Below are positions 26,952-36,262 of a DNA stretch of 64,000 nt, piece by piece. Each line of letters begins with the position of its first letter. The stretch's first letter is position 1. The DNA comes from Archaeoglobus sp. UBA234 (GTDB lineage Archaea; Halobacteriota; Archaeoglobi; Archaeoglobales; Archaeoglobaceae). Below the pieces are notes generated by a model, which saw only the letters and a program-made list of their open reading frames with translations, had not been told where the DNA came from and did not search any database. Location of the stretch: positions 1 through 64,000 of the forward strand of contig DACH01000005.1 of NCBI GenBank assembly GCA_002494625.1, read 5' to 3'. Made by a program: the position numbers and the translations under genes.

Positions 26952-28616
26952 ATGAAAAGGATTGGAAGAAAATCACTGAAGGATCAGGTACTGCTGATGA
27001 TAGGAGTTGGACTTGTGGTGACAGTGGCTACTATGCTCATACTGACCCAGTTCTTCATTATAAATACATTTTATCACCTTGAAGAGACTGAAACGGGGAA
27101 AAATGTTCTCAGGGTTAAAAATCTCATTTCACTTGAGATTTCAAGGCTCGATTCTGTCTGCCGTGAATGGAGCTTTAGGGAAGACACTGCCGAGTTTATA
27201 AAGAACCCTGATTTGAATTATATTGAAACACATCTGAAGGATGAAGTCTTCTATGGAGGAGACATAGATATTATGGCTTTTCTTGATCATAATAAAAACC
27301 TGATTTACTGGAAAGCCCTCAATAATAGTCTTGATTCTAAGGCTGTGTTGACTTCAATTCTTGAGAATAGCAATATAGACTTTGTTGGTGGTGCTTCAGG
27401 GATTATGAGAGTTCCCGGTGGTATTGTGGTCCTTTCGGTAAATCCTGTTTACAATGGGAATGGCGTCTTTACAGGTTCAATGCTGATGGTGAAATATGTT
27501 GATCTTGAGCAAATTGAAAGGATTTCAGAACTTGCTTTTATTGAGGCGAAGATCTACGACACATTTTCAGATTCACTGGATCCTGATATTGTCCAGGCTG
27601 CAGTTGAGCTAAGGTCTGGAAAAGATGTTTTCGTAGAGCCTTTGGGGGAAGAAAAAATTGCGGGTTATACCTTTGTAGATAGCTTGGATAAAAGGAGCAA
27701 TATTCTTTTGAAAATTGAGATGAAGAGAAACATACACCTTACAGCCAAAGCTGCAGTCTTTTCTTTTATAGTAATTTTCGTAATCATAGGTATTACTGCT
27801 ACTGTAATTAGTATCTTTCATCTTAGCAGGAACTTGGGTAGAATCAATAGACTGGCTCAAGAGGTGGAGGAAATAACTGAAAGAGAGGACTTCGATAAAA
27901 AAGTCAGTGTAGCTGGAGATGACGAAATTGCCATACTCGCTGATAATATAAATAAAATGCTCGAGAGACTGTATTCTACGACAAAGAAACTTGCTGAATC
28001 AACTGACCTTTTGAAACTCATGAACAGAATACTCAGACACGACCTCCTGAATAATCTGACAATAATCGCAGCGTCTCTTGATCTGATAAAAACTGATGAT
28101 AAAGAGTTCGTTGATAATTGCAAAATTGCTACTGAAAGGAGTATACACCTCATACAGGAGATGAAGGCACTTGAATCAAATTTACTCGCGGGTGGAGAAC
28201 TGAAACCTGTTGATTTGAGGGAAGTTATTGAAAAGATGGTCGAGGATTTAGGAGTTGATGTGAATATCGAGGTTGAGGGAGAATGTATTGCTCTTGCAGA
28301 CGAAGCAATCTCATCAGTGGTAGACAACATCGTCAAAAACGCATTAACTCATGGCAAATGCACAAAAATTGATATACGGATTGAGGAACAGAGTGAAAAC
28401 TGTGTACTGACGATTGCAGATGATGGAAAGGGAATTCCAGACGAAATCAAAGAATATATCTTCGACGAGGGATTCAAACACGGAGAAAGTGCCAATACTG
28501 GACTCGGTCTCTTCATAGTTAAGAAGATCGTGGAGAGGTATGGTGGAGAGATTACAGTTGAGGACAATGTTCCGAAAGGTGCTGTGTTCAAAGTAATCCT
28601 GAAAAGAGCTGAATGA
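26952..28616 (+). CDS. membrane sensor histidine kinase (CHASE4-HAMP-HisKA-HATPase)
   Basis: The 554-residue kinase has helix 1 (about 13-37), an extracellular CHASE4-like domain (about 45-255), helix 2 (about 268-292), a HAMP linker (about 293-345), the phospho-accepting His in ILRHDLLNNL (about 362), and an ATPase domain with N box VDNIVKNALTHG, G1 DDGKGIPD and G2 GLGLFIVKKI. CHASE4 senses unknown small molecules. No response regulator is adjacent, so it is an orphan. The next gene, a winged-helix iron-sulfur protein on the same strand 47 bases later with its own TATA-like sequence, may or may not be linked. Confidence 0.9.
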   Translation: MKRIGRKSLKDQVLLMIGVGLVVTVATMLILTQFFIINTFYHLEETETGKNVLRVKNLISLEISRLDSVCREWSFREDTAEFIKNPDLNYIETHLKDEVFYGGDIDIMAFLDHNKNLIYWKALNNSLDSKAVLTSILENSNIDFVGGASGIMRVPGGIVVLSVNPVYNGNGVFTGSMLMVKYVDLEQIERISELAFIEAKIYDTFSDSLDPDIVQAAVELRSGKDVFVEPLGEEKIAGYTFVDSLDKRSNILLKIEMKRNIHLTAKAAVFSFIVIFVIIGITATVISIFHLSRNLGRINRLAQEVEEITEREDFDKKVSVAGDDEIAILADNINKMLERLYSTTKKLAESTDLLKLMNRILRHDLLNNLTIIAASLDLIKTDDKEFVDNCKIATERSIHLIQEMKALESNLLAGGELKPVDLREVIEKMVEDLGVDVNIEVEGECIALADEAISSVVDNIVKNALTHGKCTKIDIRIEEQSENCVLTIADDGKGIPDEIKEYIFDEGFKHGESANTGLGLFIVKKIVERYGGEITVEDNVPKGAVFKVILKRAE

Positions 28617-28663
28617 AATAAAATTTCCCAATTTTTAAATATTTTTAGCTGAACCCCAACTCC

Positions 28664-29680
28664 ATGTATGAAAAATTGATGCAGGTTCTTGGTTTTCCGG
28701 ACTCTAAACTTCTTAGAGAAATTCTTGAGTATCTTATGAGTGAAGAGGAAGCCACGGTAGCAGCAGCACTTCCGGGAAGTATCTGGGAGGTTGCGGAAAA
28801 AACAGGAATTTCTGAACAAAGAGTGAAGGAGATTCTTGAAAATCTTTTTGAAAAGGGCGTGGTTTTTCCGAAGGATTTCCAGAAAAGGGAATATTTCAGG
28901 TTTGCGAGGGATATAATACAGCTTCATGATGCGACACTTGCAACTTGGAGGATGAAAGATACACACTTTGCCATGCTCTGGAAGGAGTTTGGAGATATAG
29001 AGTGTCACCAGAAAGTTGGACAGGTTCTCGGTGTAACCGGGATGAAAGTGTGGAGAGTTGTGCCAGCATATCGTTCGATTAAAGACATGGAAGTGTTGCC
29101 TTACGAAAATATTAAGGAAATGCTGAAACAGCAGGAAAAAATTGCTGTTGTGCCGTGTTCGTGCAGAAATGTGACACATCTGGCATCTGATGGCTGTAAT
29201 TATACTGATGAAGGGAAGCAATGGCACTGTATACAGCTTGGAAGGGGAGCAGAATATGTGATTGCAAGAGGTTCAGGCAGAGAGATAACGGTTGAAGAGG
29301 CTTTGAGGCTGATTGATGAAATTGAAGAGGATGGGTTAGTCCACACCTGGCCCAATACGGCTTCGATTACTGGCAGAAGGGTTACGGTAAACTGTAACTG
29401 TTGCAGTGATTGCTGTGAGTTCTTTCTATCTGCCAGAGCTGCAGGCATTCCAGTAGAACAATTGCTTGAAAAGAGCAGATTTGTGGCTGAAGTGGATGAT
29501 GATAGTTGCATTGCCTGTGAAAACTGTGTTGAAAGATGTCACTTTGATGCAATTGAGGTAAATGAGGTTGCAGAGATTAACGAGGAGAAGTGCTTTGGTT
29601 GTGGTGTTTGTGTCATTGGATGTGATCAGGGAGCTTTAAAATTGAAAGAGATCAAACCTCCGGAACACATACCACCATAG
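28664..29680 (+). CDS. winged-helix and ferredoxin-domain iron-sulfur protein
   Basis: The 338-residue protein begins with a helix-turn-helix-like region (about 35-75, SIWEVAEKTGISEQRVKEIL). The middle has scattered cysteines (CSCRNVTH; CNYTDEGKQWHC; NCNCCSDCCEF), which could bind one more cluster or metal. The C-terminus is a two-cluster ferredoxin, CIACENCVERCHFDA and CFGCGVCVIGCDQGA. Related proteins occur next to redox operons in archaea and sulfate reducers. It could be a redox-responsive regulator or an electron carrier. TTTTTAAATATTTTT lies about 28 bases before the ATG, which supports a leaderless start. Confidence 0.8.
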   Translation: MYEKLMQVLGFPDSKLLREILEYLMSEEEATVAAALPGSIWEVAEKTGISEQRVKEILENLFEKGVVFPKDFQKREYFRFARDIIQLHDATLATWRMKDTHFAMLWKEFGDIECHQKVGQVLGVTGMKVWRVVPAYRSIKDMEVLPYENIKEMLKQQEKIAVVPCSCRNVTHLASDGCNYTDEGKQWHCIQLGRGAEYVIARGSGREITVEEALRLIDEIEEDGLVHTWPNTASITGRRVTVNCNCCSDCCEFFLSARAAGIPVEQLLEKSRFVAEVDDDSCIACENCVERCHFDAIEVNEVAEINEEKCFGCGVCVIGCDQGALKLKEIKPPEHIPP

Positions 29681-29708
29681 CGATTATTAAAAAATAGTTA
29701 TTGAACAT

Positions 29709-30140
29709 CTATTCTTCTTCATCTCTAATTTTTCTTGGTTTTTTGGCTCTTCTAACCATCATCACCGGGAAAACATTTAGAACTCCTATCAAGTCACCCT
29801 TCCTCACTTTGCCCTTTTCAAGGGCTTTAAAGATAACATAGTTTACCTCTCTCTCCACCTCGACGGGCTGAGGTTCACCACTCTTTCCGATTGCTGCAAT
29901 ATATCCAAGACCATGCCTGGTTACGGGACACCTCAACATGATAGATTCCTTTGGCAGGACAGTCCTTCTTATCTTTACTGGCTTGATCTCTCCCGCCTCA
30001 AATTCAACATCCTCATCTGCTATGAGCATCTTCCAGCTCCCTCTTGTGGCGATTGTGAATTCATAGTCTTCTGTGTCCACTATTTCTGTTCGGAGTTTAC
30101 CTGTTTCTCTATCTTTAAAAACAATTCTTACCTCTACCAT
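29709..30140 (-). CDS. DUF22 family protein
   Basis: A 143-residue protein, mostly beta strand. The stretch GEIKPVKIRRTVLPKESIML followed by CPVTRHGLGYIAAIGKSG and KGDLIGVLNVFPV fits the archaeal DUF22 domain, known mainly from Archaeoglobales and methanogens. The function is unknown. It lies downstream of a zinc-ribbon protein on the same strand with a 17-base gap, so the two are probably co-transcribed. The tail is rich in Arg, Lys and Glu. Confidence 0.75.
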   Translation of the reverse strand: MVEVRIVFKDRETGKLRTEIVDTEDYEFTIATRGSWKMLIADEDVEFEAGEIKPVKIRRTVLPKESIMLRCPVTRHGLGYIAAIGKSGEPQPVEVEREVNYVIFKALEKGKVRKGDLIGVLNVFPVMMVRRAKKPRKIRDEEE

Positions 30141-30157
30141 ATTCTCACCTCAAAAAC

Positions 30158-30628
30158 TCAAAGCTCCGATTTAGGAGAGTAATGCTTTGAAACAAGCTTT
30201 CCACATGTACCGCAATAAACATGCACCCAGTCCTCATCTTTCTCAATCTGAAGACAGTCTTTTGTGAAATCTGCTCCACAGGCTTCACATTTTGTGAAAT
30301 TCTCTTTGATCATGTTCTCAAAATCACTCTTATTGTCTTCAATCCAGTCTAAAACCATTCTGAACCTTTCATAATATTTCTCATCTGATGAAAATTCTTC
30401 GAGGTCTTCAAAATATTCCACCCAGTCAACTACCTCATCAAGATACTTTACAATTGTTTCAAGGGTCATTTCGTCGAACTTCTCCTCAGCACATTTTCTT
30501 GCTACCATCTCAAGGTATTTCGCTATTATGTCATCCATTATATCTCCACAGACAGGGCAAATTCCGTATTCTTCGTAAGTCCCTCCAGCAATCTCTTCCC
30601 TACAAATTTCGCAGATTCTGACCTCCAT
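30158..30628 (-). CDS. zinc-ribbon protein of unknown function
   Basis: The 156-residue protein starts with a CxxC...CxxC knuckle (CEICREEIAGGTYEEYGICP, next Cys two residues on) and ends with another set (CEACGADFTKDC; CGTCGKLVS). Between them lies an acidic helical region of about 80 residues (DEVVDWVEYFEDLEEFSSDE). I do not recognise the family. It is the first gene of a probable pair with the DUF22 protein. Its promoter region shares the 229-base gap with the divergent Fqo operon. Confidence 0.75.
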   Translation of the reverse strand: MEVRICEICREEIAGGTYEEYGICPVCGDIMDDIIAKYLEMVARKCAEEKFDEMTLETIVKYLDEVVDWVEYFEDLEEFSSDEKYYERFRMVLDWIEDNKSDFENMIKENFTKCEACGADFTKDCLQIEKDEDWVHVYCGTCGKLVSKHYSPKSEL

Positions 30629-30742
30629 TTACTGGCACCTCAGATATGTCTTAATTAATTATGTTGGTTCATTCCTTTAAATATTTTTCTAAAATCTAAT
30701 GTTCGAATATAATAAAGTTATATTATTGAGAATATGTAAACC

Positions 30743-30892
30743 ATGAAAATCGTTAACCCTATGATAAACCATCTTAGCAGGTGGTTTGTATTCTACAAAA
30801 TTGGATTAGTATATCTCCTTTTCAAAAATGAGAATATTAATCGTTTAGAATTTCAAAATGGATTCCGCAGAGAAAATAGTAAGATTTATTAA
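30743..30892 (+). CDS. possible small protein ahead of fqoJ (49 residues)
   Basis: An ATG-started frame gives MKIVNPMINHLSRWFVFYKI, continues GLVYLLFKNENINRLEFQNG and ends SKIY. It has one possible membrane span and a TATA-like TTATATTATT about 23 bases upstream. It overlaps the first 35 bases of the longest fqoJ frame, so if it is real, fqoJ would begin at 30915. It could also be a chance open frame in the operon leader. Confidence 0.2.
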   Translation: MKIVNPMINHLSRWFVFYKIGLVYLLFKNENINRLEFQNGFRRENSKIY

Positions 30893-31361
30893 TTATCCTC
30901 TTGTGGTCTTTCCCATGATGATTGATAGTTATGTCTTCATTTCACTCCTGATTTTTGCGGTACTTTCGTCCATCGGAAGCCTCATGACGAAGGATAACTT
31001 TTATTCAGCCCTTTACATGGCTTTGGCACTGGTATTTATTGCCTCCACATATGCACTTGTAAATCTCCAGGAAATATTCATACTAATTGTATTTATTTTC
31101 GTTGGGGCTGTCGGTATTGTAACTGTATCTCTTGCTGCAGTGTACAAATTTAAGCCCTCCATGCAGGTGTCAAAGGCATGGATTATCCCCTCTGTACTGA
31201 CAGCAGGGATACTCTCGTATGTCTTCTACAGGAGCTCGACTTACATCGAGTTTCAGGGGGCAAGTATCAATATTGATGATTATCTTGTTTTGATAATCGC
31301 TTTGGTATCTCTCATGGTTCTGCTCATGCTCTCGGTAATCTCCATTTCGCGGGGTGATTGA
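30858..31361 (+). CDS. fqoJ: F420H2:quinone oxidoreductase membrane subunit J (NuoJ-like)
   Basis: First gene of the Fqo operon. The 167-residue protein has about five helices and matches NuoJ/FpoJ, including the second and third helices with their conserved small and aromatic residues (NFYSALYMALALVFIAS; ILIVFIFVGAVGIVTVSL). NuoJ lies in the membrane arm between the H subunit and the antiporter-like subunits and forms part of the E-channel. The start is uncertain: ATG 30858 has AATATTAATC about 20 bases upstream, while ATG 30915 (MMIDSYVF, 148 residues) has ATTTATTAAT about 26 bases upstream and begins at helix 1 like most family members. Confidence 0.88.
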   Translation: MDSAEKIVRFINYPLVVFPMMIDSYVFISLLIFAVLSSIGSLMTKDNFYSALYMALALVFIASTYALVNLQEIFILIVFIFVGAVGIVTVSLAAVYKFKPSMQVSKAWIIPSVLTAGILSYVFYRSSTYIEFQGASINIDDYLVLIIALVSLMVLLMLSVISISRGD

Positions 31362-31670
31362 ATGCAGGTGGCATTTGTGCTTGCGGCATCGGTTGCAATA
31401 CTCATGGTTGCATATACAATGGCGATATCAAGCAGAGATCTAATCAGACTTCTAATATCGCTCGAACTCATGTTTGGAGCGGTATTTCTTGCTCTAATCC
31501 CTCTCTTTTCCATCAGGTCTCTGCTCGATGAAAGTTTTATTCTTGCAGTAATAACTATTTTTACAAGCAGCAGCGAGCTATTAGTCTTGATTGGAACGAT
31601 TGTTAAACTTGACAGGATTAAAAAAGACATCACAACTACTTCGATTGTTGCAGGAGGTGAACTTCCGTGA
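31362..31670 (+). CDS. fqoK: F420H2:quinone oxidoreductase membrane subunit K (NuoK-like)
   Basis: A 102-residue protein with three helices. The glutamates of the proton path are present: Glu in LLISLELMFGAVFLAL (about 36) and Glu in SSSELLVLIGTIV (about 68), matching NuoK Glu36 and Glu72. It starts on the base after the fqoJ stop and overlaps fqoM by four bases. It belongs to the membrane arm of the complex and works with J, N and A. Confidence 0.92.
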   Translation: MQVAFVLAASVAILMVAYTMAISSRDLIRLLISLELMFGAVFLALIPLFSIRSLLDESFILAVITIFTSSSELLVLIGTIVKLDRIKKDITTTSIVAGGELP

Positions 31671-33103
31671 TTCTTGTTTATTTCCTGCTGGTTCCCATTC
31701 TCGCTTCACTGCTTGCACCCTTCCTCAATCCGAAAAGAGCAACCCATCTTGTGTCCATCTCTTTCCTGATTCCTTTTATGGCAGCTCTTGTATCTCTCTT
31801 CCAGTTCTCATCCTATGATTTCCCGATAATGAACTTCTCACCACCTATCGGGGAGTTTTACATCCTCGTTGATCCGGTATCCAATGCTTTCGGGCTTACA
31901 GTTTGCATAATCTCTGCGATGGTTGGTTATTATTCATTTCCTTACATGATCCATAGATTTGAGGAGATGGGGCTCGGGGAGGAAGAGTACAGGAAGTATA
32001 TCATAATCTATGGGGTATATGCAGCTTCGATGTTATGGCTCGTTTACAGTGGAAACCTGATACTGCTCTATATTTTCCTTGAGATCTCTCTGATAACATC
32101 ATTCCTTCTGATTTACATGTATGGCTACGGCAACAGAAGGTGGGTGGCACTTCTGTATTTCGTCTGGACCAATGTTGCTGGTGTACTTACTCTTGTTGGT
32201 TTTCTGCTTACCGCAATGGATAACTCGACGCTCGCTATAAAGGGGATATCGGCGGTAGGTATGACTGCCTGGCTGCTAATTTTCGTCGGCATGTTAGTAA
32301 AGCTTCCCGGACTTGGACCGCATATATGGCTTCCATGGGCACATGCAGAAGCTCCGACACCTGTCAGTGCTCTGCTAAGCCCACTCACAGTTGGTCTTGC
32401 TGGTTATGTTTTGCTCAGAATGTATCTGATTGATTCCTCGTTCATCGATACTTACAGGGACATCATAATGGTTTACGCAATAGTCTCAAGCATCTATGCT
32501 GGTTTTGCTGTCTTCAGGCAGACTGATTATAAAAGATTGCTTGCTTACTCGACGGTATCACAGATGGGTTACATCCTTATCGGACTCTGTCTCGGTACTT
32601 TCGGACTGATAGGGGTTGTGATTCAGTATATGTCCCATGCATTTGGAAAGTCGATTCTTTTCATGACCGCTGGCGGAATCATTGCCTCCTATCACGGTCT
32701 AAGGGATGTAAGAAAAATGGGGGGTTTACATGAGTATATCCCATCCATCTCAAATGCAGCCCTGATTGGCTTTATGAATCTTGGGGGAATTCTTGCCATA
32801 GGAATGTTTGGTGAGTTCTTCATCCTGAGAGGAGTTGTGGATATATATGGCTCAAATCTGATGTCTTATCTACCGTTAATTCTTGCACTTGTTTTCATAT
32901 TTGTATTGTCTGGGTGGTATAGCTTCTACACTCTCAGAAAGATATTCTATGGAACCCCGAGAGGCATGGAAAAACCACGGATAAGCAGATATCTTGATTT
33001 ACCCCTTTATATTATTGGAATCCTCTCAATAATCTTCATTTTTCCGCCACTCATAACAGTGCTGCTGAAGGGGATTAAAGCAGTCATTGGAGGTGGAATA
33101 TGA
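31667..33103 (+). CDS. fqoM: F420H2:quinone oxidoreductase proton-pumping subunit M (NuoM-like)
   Basis: The 478-residue antiporter-like subunit has about 14 helices. The key charged residues of the Mrp/NuoM family are seen: Glu in IFLEISLITSFLLI (about 133), Lys in GMLVKLPGLGPHIWLPWAHA (about 215) followed by EAPTPVSALLSP, and Lys in RQTDYKRLLAYSTVSQMG. It pumps protons as electrons pass to the quinone. GTG 31667 overlaps the K stop. J-K-M-L-N is the order known from Archaeoglobus fulgidus. Confidence 0.94.
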   Translation: MILVYFLLVPILASLLAPFLNPKRATHLVSISFLIPFMAALVSLFQFSSYDFPIMNFSPPIGEFYILVDPVSNAFGLTVCIISAMVGYYSFPYMIHRFEEMGLGEEEYRKYIIIYGVYAASMLWLVYSGNLILLYIFLEISLITSFLLIYMYGYGNRRWVALLYFVWTNVAGVLTLVGFLLTAMDNSTLAIKGISAVGMTAWLLIFVGMLVKLPGLGPHIWLPWAHAEAPTPVSALLSPLTVGLAGYVLLRMYLIDSSFIDTYRDIIMVYAIVSSIYAGFAVFRQTDYKRLLAYSTVSQMGYILIGLCLGTFGLIGVVIQYMSHAFGKSILFMTAGGIIASYHGLRDVRKMGGLHEYIPSISNAALIGFMNLGGILAIGMFGEFFILRGVVDIYGSNLMSYLPLILALVFIFVLSGWYSFYTLRKIFYGTPRGMEKPRISRYLDLPLYIIGILSIIFIFPPLITVLLKGIKAVIGGGI

Positions 33104-35010
33104 ACGAAATACCGATGTTTGCAGTACTTTTCCTGTTTCCAGTAATCTCAAGTCTACCTGTAGCCTTGGCTTGGATCTACAGGCCCGGAGAGGATTGGGC
33201 AAGGAAGCTGCCCTATCTCTCGGTGTTTGGATTGTTTGTCTCACTTCTGATCTCTCTGAACATCCTTTTCAACTTTGAGGAAGGATTTTATTCCTATCCA
33301 TGGATTGAGGATTTTAACATCAATTTTGTCTTCGTTGTTGATTATCTCAGCAAATATATGGGAGCTCTGACAGCTTTCATAGCTTTCCTTATTGGAGTTT
33401 ACGGACTTGAATACATGAGGGATGATTACAGGCTTGGCTGGTACTGGTTCTTCTTCAACACCTTCACAGCCTCAATGCTTCTCGTTGTTTACAGTGATAA
33501 CCTTTTCACACTCCTTATTGGGTGGGAAGGCCTCGGAATTGCCTCTTGGGGATTGATAGGGCACTGGTTCAGGGATGACGATGATATTGCCTTTGTCGGA
33601 ACTCAGGGGAGAAAGGTAGGGCCACTTGAAATGAGCTGGTCACCGAGTACCGGTGGTTGGAGAGCAATCTCCACAATAAGGTTCGGGGATATGCCGATGT
33701 TCTTTGCAATTGCCGCAATCTACGCCCTCACCGGAAACCTTGACATACACTCGATTCCATGGGAGGGAATGTTTGAGGAGATCGGTTATGTTGGCACTGT
33801 TGCTCTCCTCCTTCTTTTCCTGATGGGGCCTTTCACAAAATCCGCTCAGCTGCCTTTCAGCGAATGGTTGATGACTGCAATGACAGGCCCAACGACAGTC
33901 AGTGCTTTACTACACAGTGCAACGATGGTTGCTGCAGGAACTTATCTTTTCATGAGGTTAACCTGGTATATTGAGCCCTGGGAATTAAACATTCCTGGAC
34001 TGGAGACGATTTATCTTCTCGTGCTGTTCCTTGGGCTCATCTCAGCCCTTTATGGAGCCTCTGTTGCTTTAGGATTAAGGGAGAGGAAAGTTCTCTTAGC
34101 TGCATCAACGATGTCAAGTCTTGGGCTGATGTTTGCCTCGTCTGCAGCCTCTTTCTGGGTTGGAGAAGCAGCTCTGATTGTTGCCTTCTGGTACCTGATC
34201 GTTCATGCCTTCGCTAAAGCATCTCTTTTCCTTGTTGCTGGACACCTCATTCATGCAACCCATGACAGATTCTGCAGTGGCAATCTTGCCTTTGCAAGGA
34301 AGATGAAGGTTGCCTTTGCTGTAACAATTCTTGCAACAATCTCTCTCGCCGGGATACCTCCCTTCACGGCATACTGGATAAAGTCAGGCATGGATGGTGT
34401 AATGGAGCATCTGGTTGCTGATGGAATGCTTCTTCCATTTTATCTGCTGGTGATTGTCTCGCTGATTTATTCAGCCTTCCTTGCCAAGTTTCTCAGCCTG
34501 AACTTTCTGAAAGGCGAAGCTCCACATCATGAACATACAGAGGGTGGACAACTGATGAAACTTGCCTACACACTGATGGTTTCGATGCAGATAGTTTTGC
34601 TTGCAATAATTCTGCTCCATTATGAGGAGCATGCATCACATTTCGTGGAGGAGGGATTCCTGACGACTTCTCTTACCGTTGGGATTCTTGTGACAGCCTC
34701 ATATCTGATCGTCCTGTTCAAACCGGCTGTGCCAGCATTTTCGAGAATTGGAGTTTTCCTGACCGACAGGATGTATCTTCCCTTTTTGAATGACTACATT
34801 CTCCCACAGATTGGGTGGGTTGTGATAAGGGTTGTTGATGCATGCAACAGAGGTGTGGACTTCTTCTTCCATACTGCAATTCCATCAGCTTTTGAAGCCC
34901 TCTCAAGAGCAATTAGATCAATTCAGAAAGGATATCTCAGAGTTTACATGAAAATCGTTGCAGGCTCGATAATGCTCTTTCTGGTTATATTCTCACTGAT
35001 GGGGTGGTGA
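33100..35010 (+). CDS. fqoL: F420H2:quinone oxidoreductase proton-pumping subunit L (NuoL-like)
   Basis: The 636-residue subunit is the largest of the operon and lies at the far end of the membrane arm. It shows LIGWEGLGIASWGLIGHW (about 138-155), the Lys-containing GPFTKSAQLPFSEWLMTAMT, and GPTTVSALLHSATMVAAG, all hallmarks of NuoL. The C-terminal 100 residues include the long amphipathic helix region and a last anchor helix (about 610-632). It is slightly longer than E. coli NuoL. The start overlaps the M stop by four bases. Confidence 0.95.
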   Translation: MNEIPMFAVLFLFPVISSLPVALAWIYRPGEDWARKLPYLSVFGLFVSLLISLNILFNFEEGFYSYPWIEDFNINFVFVVDYLSKYMGALTAFIAFLIGVYGLEYMRDDYRLGWYWFFFNTFTASMLLVVYSDNLFTLLIGWEGLGIASWGLIGHWFRDDDDIAFVGTQGRKVGPLEMSWSPSTGGWRAISTIRFGDMPMFFAIAAIYALTGNLDIHSIPWEGMFEEIGYVGTVALLLLFLMGPFTKSAQLPFSEWLMTAMTGPTTVSALLHSATMVAAGTYLFMRLTWYIEPWELNIPGLETIYLLVLFLGLISALYGASVALGLRERKVLLAASTMSSLGLMFASSAASFWVGEAALIVAFWYLIVHAFAKASLFLVAGHLIHATHDRFCSGNLAFARKMKVAFAVTILATISLAGIPPFTAYWIKSGMDGVMEHLVADGMLLPFYLLVIVSLIYSAFLAKFLSLNFLKGEAPHHEHTEGGQLMKLAYTLMVSMQIVLLAIILLHYEEHASHFVEEGFLTTSLTVGILVTASYLIVLFKPAVPAFSRIGVFLTDRMYLPFLNDYILPQIGWVVIRVVDACNRGVDFFFHTAIPSAFEALSRAIRSIQKGYLRVYMKIVAGSIMLFLVIFSLMGW

Positions 35011-35013
35011 AAA

Positions 35014-36258
35014 ATGACAGAAATTCTCCTTATGGCTTCAGTAGTTCTTCTAACTCTTGGAGCAGCATTCTCGTTGAAAGATGCCAGAATTGGTTTTGTA
35101 GCCAGCGTTATTTCAGCTGTTCTTGCGGTAACATCTCTTGAGCCAGAGATGTACTTTTTCGGTGCACTCATTCTGGTTATAGGTTTGCTGAACATCATCA
35201 CTCTCTACCTTTCGGACAATCAGATAAAAGGTATTGATTATGCCATCGTTGCAATGCTCATCTTTGCAACCGTACTTGTGATTCAATCGACCAATCTTGC
35301 AGTGCTCATAGGAACCTTTGTTCTTGTCTCTGTTCCGACCTATGTCCTTGTTATGCTTTCGGAGAATGATGTTAAACTCGAGGTGGGGATAAAGTACATA
35401 ACATTCATGGTTTTTGCGACTGTCATCTTCATAATCGGCACATTCCTGCTTGTGTACTCCCACTCTAATATGAACCCGACTCTCTATGTTATTGGGTATG
35501 TTCTGCTCATCTTGGGGCTCGGACTTGAAGTTGGTATTGCGCCGCTTCATGAGTGGGTTCCAGATGTCTTTTCAGCAGCAGATCCAATTCCTGTTTCAAT
35601 AATTGCCTCCATCGCAAAGTTTGTGCCATTCATAGTTGCATTCAAGCTCATCATTGCAACGGCAAATCCTGTTACATCGTCAATTACAATGTTTGTAGCA
35701 TTTCTTGCAGTTTTATCTATGTTTGCCGGGAATATAGGAGCCCTTACAAGCAGAGAGCCAGGGAGAGTTCTTGGCTACTCTACAGTTGCAAACATGGGTT
35801 ATGCTCTCTCAGCCTTTGTAGCTGTTGTAAACTTCGATCTCATTTATCTGGCTATTGCAGGAGTTCTGATGCAACTTTTTGCCAACTCTGCTGGAAAGAT
35901 AGGTTTCTTCACCGCAATAAAGGACAGAGGGGTGGGGACACCATTCACATATACTTTTGCTCTCTCCTTCATTGGTATGCCACCTCTTATGGGGTTCTGG
36001 AGCAAACTTTTCATAGTCCTGGCACTCGTTTACTCAGGATATATGTGGCTTGCAGTTTTGTTGGTGATTAACTCAGCAATCTCAGTTCCCTATTATATCA
36101 GACTTGCAAAAGAACTTGGAGAGGGCTGGGGTTATGGAGTGGTGAATCTGGTGGCACTGATTGCAGCAATTTTTATTCTGATGACAGTATATCCTCCAGA
36201 CTGGTTCCTTCAGTCTGTGAAAGGAATAGTCGGAACATTTGTTGTAGCTGGGGTGTAG
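35014..36258 (+). CDS. fqoN: F420H2:quinone oxidoreductase proton-pumping subunit N (NuoN-like)
   Basis: A 414-residue antiporter-like subunit, short compared with bacterial NuoN (about 485), mainly because the N-terminal helices are reduced, as in other archaeal Fpo/Fqo complexes. It keeps GLEVGIAPLHEWVPDVFSAA with the conserved His-Glu-Trp and the AKFVPFIVAFK helix with Lys, and REPGRVLGYSTVANMGYAL. It begins three bases after the L stop, preceded by GGGGTGGTGA as ribosome binding site. Confidence 0.93.
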   Translation: MTEILLMASVVLLTLGAAFSLKDARIGFVASVISAVLAVTSLEPEMYFFGALILVIGLLNIITLYLSDNQIKGIDYAIVAMLIFATVLVIQSTNLAVLIGTFVLVSVPTYVLVMLSENDVKLEVGIKYITFMVFATVIFIIGTFLLVYSHSNMNPTLYVIGYVLLILGLGLEVGIAPLHEWVPDVFSAADPIPVSIIASIAKFVPFIVAFKLIIATANPVTSSITMFVAFLAVLSMFAGNIGALTSREPGRVLGYSTVANMGYALSAFVAVVNFDLIYLAIAGVLMQLFANSAGKIGFFTAIKDRGVGTPFTYTFALSFIGMPPLMGFWSKLFIVLALVYSGYMWLAVLLVINSAISVPYYIRLAKELGEGWGYGVVNLVALIAAIFILMTVYPPDWFLQSVKGIVGTFVVAGV

Positions 36259-36262
36259 GAAC

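Noticed and set aside
28349..29227. 292-codon minus-strand frame opposite the kinase and iron-sulfur genes
   Set aside because: It lies across two well-supported plus-strand genes, and its composition (rich in Phe, His, Cys) is typical of an antisense shadow.
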